A stretch of DNA of 64,000 nt from Pseudonocardiaceae bacterium (GCA_009379845.1 WHSZ01000017.1:26260-90259), one strand, 5' to 3'. Shown: positions 41,193 to 50,586, counted from the stretch's first letter. The notes: generated from the letters alone by a model not told the origin. A program made the numbers and translations.

Positions 41193-42251
41193 TCAGCCGT
41201 CCTTCGGGGTCAGCAGCACTTTGAGGTGCCGGCCGCGGTGGGTTTCCAGCTCGTCGAACACGTCGTTTCCAGATGTCAGCGGGTAAACGCCGGTGAGCAG
41301 GGGCGATGCGTCCAGCCTCCCGGTCGCCATCAGATCGAGAACCCGGGGAATGTCGAAGTTGTACCCGAGCGAGCCGACCACGGTTCGTTCGAAGTAGACG
41401 ATTTGACCGAGTGGTACGGACAGGTTGGCATCGCTCACCCCGGCGAGCACGATGCGGCCGCCTCGGCGCACCGAGTTGACCGCCAGTGCCGCGGCGTCCG
41501 GATGCCCGGTCGCTTCCAGAACCACGTCCGGGCCGATCCGGCCGGTGCGCAGAAACACTTCCCTGCGGACGTCGGCTTCCAGCGGGCTGTATACCCGCGT
41601 TGCGCCAAGGTCGCGCGCCCGCCCGGCACGGCTGTCCAGTGGTTCGCTGACGTAGATCGCTGATGCCCCCGCCAGCTTGGTGAACATAAGCAACCCGATC
41701 CCGATCGGGCCGGCACCGAGGATCAGCACGGTGTCACCGGGCGAGATCTCCGCACGCCGTACCGCGTGCAGCGAGACGGCCAGCGGCTCGGCGAGTGCGG
41801 CGTACTGATCGGACACTCCGTCCGGAATCGGTGCGAGCCCGGCGGTTGGGACGGTGACCAGGTTCGCGAAACCACCCGGCGAGGCGAGCCCGACCGAACC
41901 GCCCTTGGCGCAGATGTGGTAGTCGCCCCTTGTGCACCACCGGCACACGTTGCACCGCAGGCACGGGTCCACGGCGACCCTGCTGCCGACCTGAACGCCG
42001 GGCACCTCGTCGCCGAGTGCGCGCACCGTCCCGCTCAGCTCGTGCCCGAGGGTCATCGGCGGCGCGAAACCGGTCAGCGGGTGCGGGTCGGAGCGGATCA
42101 GGTTGGGACCGTGCAGGTACTCGTGCAGATCGGTACCGCAGACTCCACAGTAGGCCACCTCGATGACCGCGAATCCCGGTTCGGGCTCCGGTGGATCCGG
42201 CACGTCCTCCAGGCGCAGGTCGCCCCTCCCGTACCAGCGTAGTGCTTGCAC
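41193..42251 (-). CDS. Zinc-dependent medium-chain alcohol dehydrogenase (butanediol/threonine dehydrogenase-like)
   Basis: 352 residues of the MDR superfamily. Catalytic zinc ligands are in G-V-C-G-T-D and L-G-H-E-L-S-G. The structural zinc is held by the four-Cys loop C-L-R-C-N-V-C-R-W-C. The coenzyme motif G-A-G-P-I-G-I-G begins the Rossmann domain. The H-E-Y-L-H-G-P and P-H-P-L-T segment is typical of (R,R)-butanediol and related secondary-alcohol dehydrogenases. It is the first gene of the minus-strand trio and divergent from the thiamine E1 gene, with a TetR-type site between them. Confidence 0.9.
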   Translation of the reverse strand: MQALRWYGRGDLRLEDVPDPPEPEPGFAVIEVAYCGVCGTDLHEYLHGPNLIRSDPHPLTGFAPPMTLGHELSGTVRALGDEVPGVQVGSRVAVDPCLRCNVCRWCTRGDYHICAKGGSVGLASPGGFANLVTVPTAGLAPIPDGVSDQYAALAEPLAVSLHAVRRAEISPGDTVLILGAGPIGIGLLMFTKLAGASAIYVSEPLDSRAGRARDLGATRVYSPLEADVRREVFLRTGRIGPDVVLEATGHPDAAALAVNSVRRGGRIVLAGVSDANLSVPLGQIVYFERTVVGSLGYNFDIPRVLDLMATGRLDASPLLTGVYPLTSGNDVFDELETHRGRHLKVLLTPKDG

Positions 42252-42400
42252 TTGCCACTACCTCCATGGCGTTCTACGGCGTTGGTCCGAGTGTTTGTTT
42301 TTTCGACCGATGGGTACAAGAATCGTGCATTCGGCCAGGATGTCAAGGGGCGTTCAGCGAACGACCGCATCAGCACGATGACGATCAAGGCGGGAGCAGG
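42252..42400. promoter_or_regulatory. Divergent promoter with TetR operator, copy 1
   Basis: The 149-bp gap contains GACCGATGGGTACA (42305-42318) set in an AT-richer tract. The same 14-mer with one change (GACCGATAGGTACA) lies at 46125-46138 in the other divergent promoter of this regulon. Flanks TTTTTTC and AAGAATCG loosely form the outer arms. It is likely bound by the TetR protein encoded at 44440. Confidence 0.65.
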
Positions 42401-44413
42401 ATGTCGTCCACTACGGAAAGCCGGTCTCGGCCAGGGGATCAGGCAGCGGGCACGTACGATATCGCGGCACTGCGCGAGATGTACCGGCGGATGTGCAGGA
42501 TTCGCCGGTTCGAGCAGCGTGCCTCAGAACTGTACCGGGACAACGAGATTCCCGGCTTCTTGCACTTGTCGATCGGCCAGGAGGCGAGTGCGGTCGGGGC
42601 GTGTTGGGCGTTGCGGGATGCGGACGTGGTGACGTCGACGCATCGTGGGCACGGCCACTGTATCGCCAAAGGGCTCGAGGTCACCGGGATGTTCGCCGAG
42701 CTGATGGGCAAGCGGACCGGCACCTGCCAGGGGCGTGGCGGTTCCATGCATATCGCGGATCCACGCCGCGGCATCTTCGGTGCCAACGGCATTGTCGCCG
42801 CTGGTCTGCCGATCGCCGTTGGCGCGGCGACCGCCGCGCAGCTGCGTGCGCGCGGTGACGTCGTGCTTGCCTTCTTCGGCGACGGCGCGGTGGCACAGGG
42901 CGCGTTCCACGAGTCGCTGAACCTGGCCGCGGTGTGGCAGCTTCCGGTGATCTTCTGCTGCGAGAACAACCGGTACGCGGAGTTCTCGCCGATCTCCGCG
43001 CAGCACCGAGCGCCACTGTCCAACCGTGCAGCCGGATACGGCGTCGGTTATGCGCAGGTGGACGGTAACGACGTGACCGCGGTGGCGGATCTGGCCGGGC
43101 GGTTGGTGGAAGATCTGCGCGCGGGTGGCGGCCCGGTGATCCTGGAAACCGAGACCTACCGCTGGCACGGCCACTACGAGGGTGATCCGCAGCGCTACCG
43201 CGAACCTTCCGAACTCGAGGAGTGGAAGCAGCGTGACCCTCTCGCGCTGGCGGCCGAGCAGATCCGCGAGCAGTCCCCGAGCGCGGTCGAGGACATCGAC
43301 GCCGAGGTTGCCGACGAGATCGACCGGGCGGTGGCTCAGGCCAGGGCCGCGGAAGAACCGTCGCCGGACACCTTGCACCACTACGTGATGATGCCGCGCG
43401 AGACGGCCAGCGAGACCCCGCGGACAGTGATCGACTCTGGCGAGACGATCAAGGTCATGGAAGCGGTGCGGTCCGCGCTCGACCACGAGCTCGCCACCGA
43501 CGACTCGGTGTTCCTGGCCGGCATCGACGTCGGCGACGGCGGCAACGTATTCGGCCTGACCAGGGGGTTCGCCGAGAAGTATCCGGGCAGGGTGCGGGAC
43601 ACGCCGATTTCGGAGAACGCGGTGGTCGGCACGGCCGTCGGCGCCGCCCTGGCGGGCATGCGGCCGGTGGTCGAGCTGATGTACTTCGACTTCATCGGTG
43701 TGTGTTTCGATCAACTCCTCAACCAGGCGGCCAAACTCCGCTTCATGACCGGCGGCGGAGCCAACCTGCCGCTGGTGGTGCGCACGCAGTTCGGCGCCGG
43801 ACGTTCGTCGGGCAGCCAGCACTCACAGAGCCTGGAGGCGATTCTCGCCCACATTCCGGGGCTCTCCGTGGTGATGCCGTCGACTCCGGCGGACACCTAC
43901 GGACTGTTGCGCGCCGCGATCCGGGATCCGAACCCGGTGGTGGTCGTCGAGAACCGGTTGTTGTACGGGCGCAAGGGTCCGCGTCCACCGGAACATCACC
44001 TCGTGCCGCTCGGCAAGGCGAAGGTCGTCAGGGACGGTAGTGACGTCACGCTGGTGAGCTATTCTCGTCTGCTTCAGGACTGCGAGAAGGCGGCGGAATT
44101 GGTCGCCGAGGAGGGGATCAGCGTCGAGCTGATCGACCTGCGTTCGGTGGCCCCGCTGGACAAGGAAACGGTGCTTCGTTCGCTGGCCAAGACGAACCGG
44201 CTGGTGATCGCACACCAGGCCGTGCAGGATTTCGGTGTCGGTGCCGAAATCGCGGCGGTCGCGGGACACGAGGGTTTCTGGAGCCTCGACGCGCCGGTGC
44301 GCCGGGTGGCCGCCGCGAACACGCCCGCGCCTTACGCACCGTCCCTGGAGCAGGCGTGGTTGCCGAGCGCGCAGTCCATTGCGGACGCCTTGCGCGAGAC
44401 CGCCCACGCCTGA
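42401..44413 (+). CDS. Thiamine-diphosphate 2-oxoacid/acetoin dehydrogenase E1, alpha-beta fusion
   Basis: 670 residues. Residues about 20-325 are the E1-alpha domain, with the ThDP-binding G-D-G-A-V-A-Q-G-A through E-N-N-R-Y-A, and L-M-G-K-R-T-G-T-C-Q-G-R-G-G-S-M-H. Residues about 345-670 are E1-beta (E-N-A-V-V-G-T-A-V-G-A-A, then F-D-Q-L-L-N-Q-A-A-K). The subunits are normally separate. Fused forms occur in acetoin-type and branched-chain-type enzymes. No E2 or E3 is nearby, so it may use a distant E2 or another electron acceptor. With the alcohol dehydrogenase opposite, acetoin/diketone cleavage is a reasonable guess. Confidence 0.9.
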   Translation: MSSTTESRSRPGDQAAGTYDIAALREMYRRMCRIRRFEQRASELYRDNEIPGFLHLSIGQEASAVGACWALRDADVVTSTHRGHGHCIAKGLEVTGMFAELMGKRTGTCQGRGGSMHIADPRRGIFGANGIVAAGLPIAVGAATAAQLRARGDVVLAFFGDGAVAQGAFHESLNLAAVWQLPVIFCCENNRYAEFSPISAQHRAPLSNRAAGYGVGYAQVDGNDVTAVADLAGRLVEDLRAGGGPVILETETYRWHGHYEGDPQRYREPSELEEWKQRDPLALAAEQIREQSPSAVEDIDAEVADEIDRAVAQARAAEEPSPDTLHHYVMMPRETASETPRTVIDSGETIKVMEAVRSALDHELATDDSVFLAGIDVGDGGNVFGLTRGFAEKYPGRVRDTPISENAVVGTAVGAALAGMRPVVELMYFDFIGVCFDQLLNQAAKLRFMTGGGANLPLVVRTQFGAGRSSGSQHSQSLEAILAHIPGLSVVMPSTPADTYGLLRAAIRDPNPVVVVENRLLYGRKGPRPPEHHLVPLGKAKVVRDGSDVTLVSYSRLLQDCEKAAELVAEEGISVELIDLRSVAPLDKETVLRSLAKTNRLVIAHQAVQDFGVGAEIAAVAGHEGFWSLDAPVRRVAAANTPAPYAPSLEQAWLPSAQSIADALRETAHA

Positions 44414-44439
44414 ACGGTCCGCGCCGGGCGTCCTCCGTG

Positions 44440-45129
44440 TCAGGCGTGGGCTGCGGGGACCATGGCTGTCCAGTCCTGGTAGCGCTCGCGGAACGCGCCC
44501 AGCTCGTCCTCGAGGCCGGAGACGTCGTAGTCCGCGGTGCGGAACCCGGCGAACAGGGTGGCGCAGTACTCCCTGGACAGGAATCGCGCATCCCACGGCC
44601 CGCTTGGCCGGACCCACTGGTATGTGTGGTTGTGCAGGTTCAGGAACTGCAGCATGGTCAGCCGCGGATCCATTCTGCGGAACGCGCCACAGTCCATCGC
44701 GTCGGTGAGCAGGGATCGCACGATCTTCTCGAACTGTTTTCGTTGCCTCAACAGCCTGGTCAGGTTGTCGCCGGTGAGGTGACGGTAGTCGTGCTCGTAT
44801 ACCCAGATGTGGTCGGTGCGCCGCAGGATCAGCTCCAGCAGCGTTTCGGAAAGCAGCCGCAACTTGAGCACCGGATGCTCGTCGAGTGCCTGTATCCGCC
44901 GTGCGGCGCTCAGCAGCGGGGTCAGCACGCGGGACTGGATCTCGACGAGCAGGTTCTCCTTGGAGCCGATGTAGTAGTAGAGCGCGCCTTTGGCCAGGTC
45001 AGCGGCGTCGCCGAGCTCGGTGATGCTGGTCGCGGCGTAGCCCTTCCTGGCGAAGAGGTCGGCGGCCAGATCGATGATCTCTTGCCGCTTTACTTCGTAT
45101 CCCGGTCCGTGCCCCGGCGGTCTCGGCAT
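44440..45129 (-). CDS. TetR-family transcriptional regulator
   Basis: 229 residues; start 45129 has GAGGAG close upstream. The HTH (I-I-D-L-A-A-D-L-F-A-R-K-G-Y-A-A-T-S-I-T-E-L, then K-G-A-L-Y-Y-Y-I-G-S-K) is canonical. The C-terminal domain is of the KstR/acyl-CoA-responsive kind, which is an inference from its neighbours. The gene converges with the E1 gene and lies downstream of the enoyl-CoA hydratase. Two copies of the same operator-like sequence in the flanking divergent promoters point to this protein as their common regulator. Confidence 0.9.
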   Translation of the reverse strand: MPRPPGHGPGYEVKRQEIIDLAADLFARKGYAATSITELGDAADLAKGALYYYIGSKENLLVEIQSRVLTPLLSAARRIQALDEHPVLKLRLLSETLLELILRRTDHIWVYEHDYRHLTGDNLTRLLRQRKQFEKIVRSLLTDAMDCGAFRRMDPRLTMLQFLNLHNHTYQWVRPSGPWDARFLSREYCATLFAGFRTADYDVSGLEDELGAFRERYQDWTAMVPAAHA

Positions 45130-45214
45130 GGCTCCTCGCAGTGCGATCCGGCCGGTGGTCCCGGCCGACTGTCCGGTGTGACGTGTAGAACGTCGAACCA
45201 CTGTAGTTACCGGA

Positions 45215-45988
45215 TCAGGAGAACCGCGCCTTGCCCGGCCCTTCCGAGATGAACGACGCCATTCCGGTGTTTCTGTCCTCGGTCGCGAACAGCCCGGCGA
45301 TCAGGCTGCGCTCGAGGGCAAGGCCGCTGGCCGACGGTGCGTCAGCTCCGTGGTCGACGGCCTCCTTGATCGCCTGGATGGCGAACCGCGGCCCGGCGGC
45401 CAGCCGGTCGGCGTACTCGATCGCGGCCTCGTACGCGCCGCCGTCCGGCACCACCTCGTCCACCATGCCCAGCCGCAACGCCTCGGCCGCGGTGATCTTG
45501 CGTCCGGTCATCAGCAGTTCCTTCGCCCTGGACGGTCCGACTAGCCGGGTCAGGCGTTGGGTGCCCCCGGACCCCGGCATGATGCCGAGCAGTACCTCGG
45601 GATAGCCGAGCTTGGCGCTGCCCGCGACGATCCGGTAGTCGGCGGCGAGCGCCAGCTCCATCCCGCCGCCAAGGGCGAGCCCGTTCACCGCGGCGATGAC
45701 CGGCATCGGCAGCGTAGCGATCTGCGTCAGTGTGCGCTGCATGGCACCGTTCCAGTGCACGATGCTGTGAAAATCGTGTTCCGCGAGTTGCTTGATATCC
45801 GCCCCCGCGGCGAAGACCTTCGCACTGGAGTGCAGCACCACCACCCGAACCCGCGCATCCTCCGTGAGTTCGGTGGCTGCCGCGGAGAGCTCTCTGCGCA
45901 TCGTCGTGTCGAAGGTGTTCAGCGGAGGGTAATCGAGCTTCAACGTCGCCACCGAGTTCGCAATGTCCACTTGCACCCGTTCCGGCAT
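45215..45988 (-). CDS. Enoyl-CoA hydratase/isomerase
   Basis: 257 residues; start 45988 follows AAGGAG. The crotonase fold is complete. The oxyanion-hole residues are in F-A-A-G-A-D-I-K-Q-L. Both catalytic glutamates are present, in G-G-G-M-E-L-A and Y-P-E-V-L-L-G-I-M-P-G-S-G-G, as in true hydratases. It would hydrate the product of the acyl-CoA dehydrogenase at 40040. It is divergent from the carboxylase-like operon, with a TetR-type site between starts. Confidence 0.93.
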   Translation of the reverse strand: MPERVQVDIANSVATLKLDYPPLNTFDTTMRRELSAAATELTEDARVRVVVLHSSAKVFAAGADIKQLAEHDFHSIVHWNGAMQRTLTQIATLPMPVIAAVNGLALGGGMELALAADYRIVAGSAKLGYPEVLLGIMPGSGGTQRLTRLVGPSRAKELLMTGRKITAAEALRLGMVDEVVPDGGAYEAAIEYADRLAAGPRFAIQAIKEAVDHGADAPSASGLALERSLIAGLFATEDRNTGMASFISEGPGKARFS

Positions 45989-46115
45989 GAGCTTGTTCTC
46001 CTTCCGTGCCAGCACAGAGGCCCACCCGCCGGGTGGTGTCATCAGTCCACCCGGGAGAAGGACCGCGGTTGGCCTTGTCAGGTAGCCGATCGCACCTTAA
46101 AGTGCTCGACATCAC

Positions 46116-46145
46116 CGTTTCGTAGACCGATAGGTACACGAAACG
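46116..46145. promoter_or_regulatory. TetR operator, copy 2
   Basis: CGTTTCGT (46116-46123) and ACGAAACG (46138-46145) are perfect 8-bp arms around AGACCGATAGGTAC, which is itself partly symmetric. The core GACCGATAGGTACA matches 13 of 14 bases of copy 1 at 42305-42318. It lies between the enoyl-CoA hydratase and carboxylase-like operon starts, close to the ribosome site of the latter. Confidence 0.7.
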
Positions 46146-46185
46146 TTCAGGAGGCACAACGGCCGGCGTGGACCAGGAGGGCCCC

Positions 46186-46452
46186 GTGAGTGAGAAAGAA
46201 ACCAAGGTCCCCGAAGGGCCTTCCGTGCAGCGGGAAGCGGTCACCGAGAACGAGTTGCGTGCGTTGGGCGTGGACCTGGCGCGAGACTTCCCCGGCTCCA
46301 CCGCGGATGACTTCAAGAGTTACCCGGTGCTCTCTGAGGGCGGCTGGTTCAAAGTAGTGAAGCACCAGAAGACGTTGCAGACGGTCAGCCGTGAGCCGTG
46401 GGCCTTGCTGGGCCCGGTCAGCCTGACGTCCGAGGGCCTCGAGCTCGACTGA
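46186..46452 (+). CDS. Small protein (88 aa), putative carboxylase-associated subunit
   Basis: The best start is GTG 46186, six bases after AGGAGG; an upstream GTG at 46168 has poorer spacing. The protein is soluble with no membrane segment. Residues 25-85 include L-R-A-L-G-V-D-L-A-R-D-F-P-G-S and a G-G-W-F-K-V-V-K-H strand. It has no Cys, so it is not an obvious copy of the zinc-containing gamma subunit of acetone carboxylase, but its position first in a HyuA/HyuB operon suggests an accessory subunit. I do not recognise a named family. Confidence 0.6.
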   Translation: MSEKETKVPEGPSVQREAVTENELRALGVDLARDFPGSTADDFKSYPVLSEGGWFKVVKHQKTLQTVSREPWALLGPVSLTSEGLELD

Positions 46453-46507
46453 GGCCGCGGCTGGGGGCCGAGTCAGAAGTTCTTCCATGCGAGTCGAAGG
46501 ATGGCAC

Positions 46508-48538
46508 ATGATCGGAGTTGACGTAGGCGGCACCTTCACCGATGTCGTGACAATCGCCGATGGGCAGATCAAGACCGTCAAAGTGGCGACCGATGTACAC
46601 ACGACTGAGCGCGCGGTACTCGCGGGCGCACAGGAGGCCGGGGTCGCGGACTCGGCGATGTTCAATCACGCCAGCACGCACGGTCTGAACGCGATCATCA
46701 CCCGCAAGTTGCCCAAGGTCGCGATGCTGACCACGTTGGGGCACCGCGACATTCTGGACATGGGCCGTACCTGGCGGCCACTGGAAGGTCAGACGAACCC
46801 TGCCTGGCGGCGCAGCTACGGTGACGCGGCCCGTCCGTTGGTTCCCCGCTATCTGCGCCGCGGTGTTCGTGAGCGCCTGACCGCGGACGGCGGCACGCTG
46901 ATCCCGCTGGACGAGGACGACGCCCGTGAGCAGATTCGCGTGCTCGGAAAGTGCAATGTGGAGGGCGTCTCGATCTGCCTGATCAACTCCTACGTCAACC
47001 ACCATCACGAGGAGCGGTTGCGGGAGCTGGTGCACGAGGAACTCGGTGCGCACATTCCCGTCTCGATCTCCAGTGAGGTTTCGCCGCTAGCCAAGGAATT
47101 CGCCAGGGCGTCCACCACGGTGATCGACGTCTTCATGCGATTGATCTACGGCGAGTACACCCAGCGTCTCGACTCGGGCCTGCGCGAGCTTGGTTTCTCC
47201 GGCGACCTGAACTTCGCCGACTGCGCCGCCCACCTGGTGCGCTCGGACATCGCCATGCAGAACCCGTTCCGGATCGTGTTCGCCGGACCCGCCGCCGGAA
47301 CCATGGCGAGCGCACACTTCGGCGGACTGATCGGCAAGAACGACCTGCTGTGCTGCGACGTCGGCGGGACATCCTGCGACATCAGCCTGGTTTCCGCCGG
47401 AAACCCGTTCGTGAACACCACCTTCGAGATCGAACACGACCTCGTGGTGAACGCATTGTCCAATGAGGTATCCAGCATCGGCGCCGGCGGCGGCAGCATC
47501 ATTAGCAGCAGTCCCGCCGGTGAGCTGAAAGTCGGACCGGGCAGTGCCGGCGCCGATCCGGGACCTGCCTGCTACGACAACGGTGGCATCGAACCAACCA
47601 TGACCGATGCCTGCCTGCTGATGGGCATCCTGGACCCGTCCGGCTTCGCGGGCGGCAAGATGGCGCTCAAGCCCGAACTGGCGCAAGCGGCGTTCGAGCG
47701 CTTGGACAGCCCACTGAAATTCGAACAGCGGGTCAGCTACGCCTTCAACATCGGGATCAACAATATCGCCGAGGGCGTGGTCAACATCGCGATCTCACAC
47801 GGCATCGACCCGCGAGATTTCAGCCTGGTTGCCTACGGCGCCGCGGGGCCAATGCTGCTGCCAGCCGTGCTGGACACGATCCACGCCAGTGACGTGATCG
47901 TTCCGCCGCACCCTGGGTTGTTCTCCGCGCTCGGCCTCGTGAGTTCCGATCTGGTCTATGCGGACTCGAGGAGTGCCTACACGATGCTGGTGCCGGAGGC
48001 CGCCGAGTCCATCGACAAGGTGTACAAGTCAATGGAGGAGGGCCTGAAGGAGAGCATCAAGGAAGAAGACCGGGACAAGGTCCAGTTCGAACGCAGCTTC
48101 GACGGCAGGCTGGCGGGCCAGACCTGGGAGACCCCGTTTATTCAGGTGCCCTCAGGAGACATCACCGGGGAGGCGGTCGAGCAGATGGTCGCCAGCTTCC
48201 ACGAGGAATACCTGGAGCGCTCCGGCAACAAGTTCGAAGCACTACCGGTGCAGGGTGTCACCTACCGGGTGGAGGCCAGGGTGCCGTCGTCCAAGGTGGA
48301 CTATCCGACGCTTCCGGAGCGCGATGGCACGCCACTCGAAGCCAAGCGCACGCTGCGGATCAACTACCTGACGGACGAGAGCATCTCCGCTCCAGAGTAC
48401 GACCGGACCGACCTACGCGCGGGTGATGTGGTGGCCGGCCCGGCGATCATCCGCGAACCGCTCTCGACCACCTTCATGGTGCCGGGGCAGGTAGCCGAGG
48501 TGGGCAGGTACGGCGAACTGCGGATCCGGAAGGCATGA
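46508..48538 (+). CDS. hyuA: Hydantoinase/oxoprolinase A-type subunit (acetone/acetophenone carboxylase-like)
   Basis: 676 residues. The ATP-binding ASKHA start M-I-G-V-D-V-G-G-T-F-T-D fixes the N-terminus, and GAAGGA favours ATG 46508 over 46487. Other family marks are N-H-A-S-T-H-G-L-N-A-I, D-V-G-G-T-S-C-D-I-S near residue 285 and G-A-G-G-G-S-I. In this family the A subunit uses ATP to activate an enol or lactam carbonyl. Paired with HyuB and surrounded by CoA-ligase and beta-oxidation genes, a ketone carboxylase is more likely than a hydantoinase, since no amidohydrolase or racemase is present. Confidence 0.85.
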   Translation: MIGVDVGGTFTDVVTIADGQIKTVKVATDVHTTERAVLAGAQEAGVADSAMFNHASTHGLNAIITRKLPKVAMLTTLGHRDILDMGRTWRPLEGQTNPAWRRSYGDAARPLVPRYLRRGVRERLTADGGTLIPLDEDDAREQIRVLGKCNVEGVSICLINSYVNHHHEERLRELVHEELGAHIPVSISSEVSPLAKEFARASTTVIDVFMRLIYGEYTQRLDSGLRELGFSGDLNFADCAAHLVRSDIAMQNPFRIVFAGPAAGTMASAHFGGLIGKNDLLCCDVGGTSCDISLVSAGNPFVNTTFEIEHDLVVNALSNEVSSIGAGGGSIISSSPAGELKVGPGSAGADPGPACYDNGGIEPTMTDACLLMGILDPSGFAGGKMALKPELAQAAFERLDSPLKFEQRVSYAFNIGINNIAEGVVNIAISHGIDPRDFSLVAYGAAGPMLLPAVLDTIHASDVIVPPHPGLFSALGLVSSDLVYADSRSAYTMLVPEAAESIDKVYKSMEEGLKESIKEEDRDKVQFERSFDGRLAGQTWETPFIQVPSGDITGEAVEQMVASFHEEYLERSGNKFEALPVQGVTYRVEARVPSSKVDYPTLPERDGTPLEAKRTLRINYLTDESISAPEYDRTDLRAGDVVAGPAIIREPLSTTFMVPGQVAEVGRYGELRIRKA

Positions 48539-48569
48539 CGAGCGCGAACGTTCCAGGAGGACACCAGTT

Positions 48570-50537
48570 ATGACCACAACTCACCCAGAGTGGGATTCGA
48601 CCTCACTGAAAGACCTGACCGAGGAAGAGTTCGCGCATCGCTACTCGACCGACCGGTTCACCGCCTCAGTACTCGGCAGCCGGATGCGTTACGTCGTCCA
48701 GCACATGTGCACCGGATTGCTGGCGAACGCGTTCTCGATGATCCTGCGGGACTGGTATGACTTCGCGGCAACGATTTCCGGGCCGCCGGAACAGAATTAC
48801 CCGATGAGCGCGGTGAGCAACAGCCTTACGCTGTTCCTCGGCACCATGGACGACGGTTTGCGCAATACCGTGGAGGAGTACGGACCGGAGAACCTGCGCA
48901 AGGGTGACGTGCTGATCTGCAACGACCCGTACCGCGCGGGCAACCATGTCAACGACGTGCTGTTCATCCGGCCGATCTTCGCCGGCGACCGCCTGGTGTC
49001 CTTTGTGACCCTTCGCGCGCACCAGTTGGACATGGGCGGTGTGGTCCCTGCCGGATTCAGCGGCACCAAACGCAACGTGTACGAGAACGGGCTGGTGCTC
49101 GGCCCGATGCTGCTGTACTCCGATGACCAGCCGGTGGCGTCCACGTTCAATCTGATCTTCGACAACGCCCGGTTCTGCGCGCTGCTGCTGCCGGACATCA
49201 AGACGATCTACCAGAACCTGGTGCTCGGCGAGAACCTTGTCAACGGCAGCATCGACCGCTACGGGGTGGACGCCTACCTCGGGGCCACCCGGTACAGCTG
49301 CGATGTTTCCGCCGAGGCCATGCGGGACGGGCTGCGCAGCCTGCCGGACGGCGTTTACGAGGCCGAAGAGGGCATCGACTGCGACGGTATCGATGACGAC
49401 ATCGAGTACCGGCTCAAGGTGAAGATCACCAAGGTCGGCAGTAAAGCAGAAGTCGACTTCAGTGGCACGTCACCGGAAGCCCGGACGAGCATCAACGCTT
49501 CCGTGCTGGACACCAAGACCGCGGTTGGTGTGGCGATGAAGTTCCTCATCGACCCGGAGACCCCGTTCAACTCCGGATCCTACCGGGACATCGACATCAT
49601 CCTCCCCGCGGGCACGTTCATCAGCGCCACCCCACCGGACGGCGCGGTGTTCATCTACTGGGAAAGCTCCGACCCAGTGGTACTGGCCATCTTCCGTGCG
49701 CTGGAGAGCGCGCTGGGCGAACGCGCGGTCGGCGGCGACTACGGATCGCTGTCCATCCACAACGCGAACGGTGTCGCAGCGGACGGCACACCATGGGTGA
49801 CCACCGCCCAATGTGGTGGCGAGCATGGACCTTGGGGCGCCACAAAGGACGCCGACGCCGACAACTACTCGGTGATCTACTCGGCGAATAATCTCGACCC
49901 TGCCACCGAGGCAATCGAATCGGATTTCCCCGTGGTGATCCTGCGTAAAGGCTACGTGCCGGACACGTGCGGGGCCGGCACGAACCGCGGTGGCGCCGGG
50001 GTCATGAAGGACTCGCTGTGGCTGACCGACACCGAGCACTGGTCCAGCCCGCTGCACACCAAGCGAGGCAGCGGTGTCGGCGTCTACGGCGGATCCACCG
50101 GCAGGGCGGGTGGCGTGTGGGTCTTCGACCCGCAACACTTCAACGTCACCAAGAAGAAAGACCTGCTACCGACCACGTCGGAGATCTACGCCGGTTCGAC
50201 ACCGGTCGCCGGCGTGCTCGATCCCGAGAAGAAGACGCTCGACCCGGAAAACGGGGTGTATTACTACTTCGCCGCCACCCAGACCTGGCGCACCAAGCCG
50301 AACGCGGTCTTCCGCTACATCACCAACGGCGGCGGTGGCTGGGGCGATCCGGTGGATCGCGATCCGGAACGAGTGAAGCGAGACGTACGCGACGAGTACA
50401 TCACGATCGACGGTGCCTACCGCGACTACGGCGTGGTGGTCGTCGGGGATCCGGCGCACGATCCGGAGGGCCTGCGCGTCGACATGGACGCCACCACCGC
50501 GCGACGTACCGAGATGGCGCGACAGAACGGGCGCTGA
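48570..50537 (+). CDS. hyuB: Hydantoinase/oxoprolinase B-type subunit (acetone/acetophenone carboxylase-like)
   Basis: 655 residues of the HyuB family: S-V-V/S-x-x-M-R-Y-V-V-Q-H and R-D-W-Y-D-F-A-A in the first 70 residues, D-V-L-I-C-N-D-P-Y-R-A-G-N-H-V-N-D-V near 115-132, L-R-A-H-Q-L-D-M-G-G, and the Gly-rich G-G-G-G-W-G-D-P near the C-terminus. It begins 31 nt after hyuA. Together they would form the A2B2-type catalytic core that carboxylates a ketone or hydrolyses a cyclic amide at the cost of ATP. Confidence 0.88.
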   Translation: MTTTHPEWDSTSLKDLTEEEFAHRYSTDRFTASVLGSRMRYVVQHMCTGLLANAFSMILRDWYDFAATISGPPEQNYPMSAVSNSLTLFLGTMDDGLRNTVEEYGPENLRKGDVLICNDPYRAGNHVNDVLFIRPIFAGDRLVSFVTLRAHQLDMGGVVPAGFSGTKRNVYENGLVLGPMLLYSDDQPVASTFNLIFDNARFCALLLPDIKTIYQNLVLGENLVNGSIDRYGVDAYLGATRYSCDVSAEAMRDGLRSLPDGVYEAEEGIDCDGIDDDIEYRLKVKITKVGSKAEVDFSGTSPEARTSINASVLDTKTAVGVAMKFLIDPETPFNSGSYRDIDIILPAGTFISATPPDGAVFIYWESSDPVVLAIFRALESALGERAVGGDYGSLSIHNANGVAADGTPWVTTAQCGGEHGPWGATKDADADNYSVIYSANNLDPATEAIESDFPVVILRKGYVPDTCGAGTNRGGAGVMKDSLWLTDTEHWSSPLHTKRGSGVGVYGGSTGRAGGVWVFDPQHFNVTKKKDLLPTTSEIYAGSTPVAGVLDPEKKTLDPENGVYYYFAATQTWRTKPNAVFRYITNGGGGWGDPVDRDPERVKRDVRDEYITIDGAYRDYGVVVVGDPAHDPEGLRVDMDATTARRTEMARQNGR

Positions 50538-50586
50538 GCGGTACGCAACGAGCTTCGGAAACAGGGCAGAAGGGAGCCCAGCCGCC

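Noticed and set aside
42524..43822. Minus-strand ORF of about 432 codons
   Set aside because: It lies wholly inside the E1 fusion gene on the opposite strand, whose thiamine motifs are unmistakable.
46508..50537. Hydantoin or 5-oxoproline utilisation
   Set aside because: No hydantoin racemase, carbamoylase or glutamate-pathway gene is nearby; the surroundings are CoA-ligase and beta-oxidation genes.
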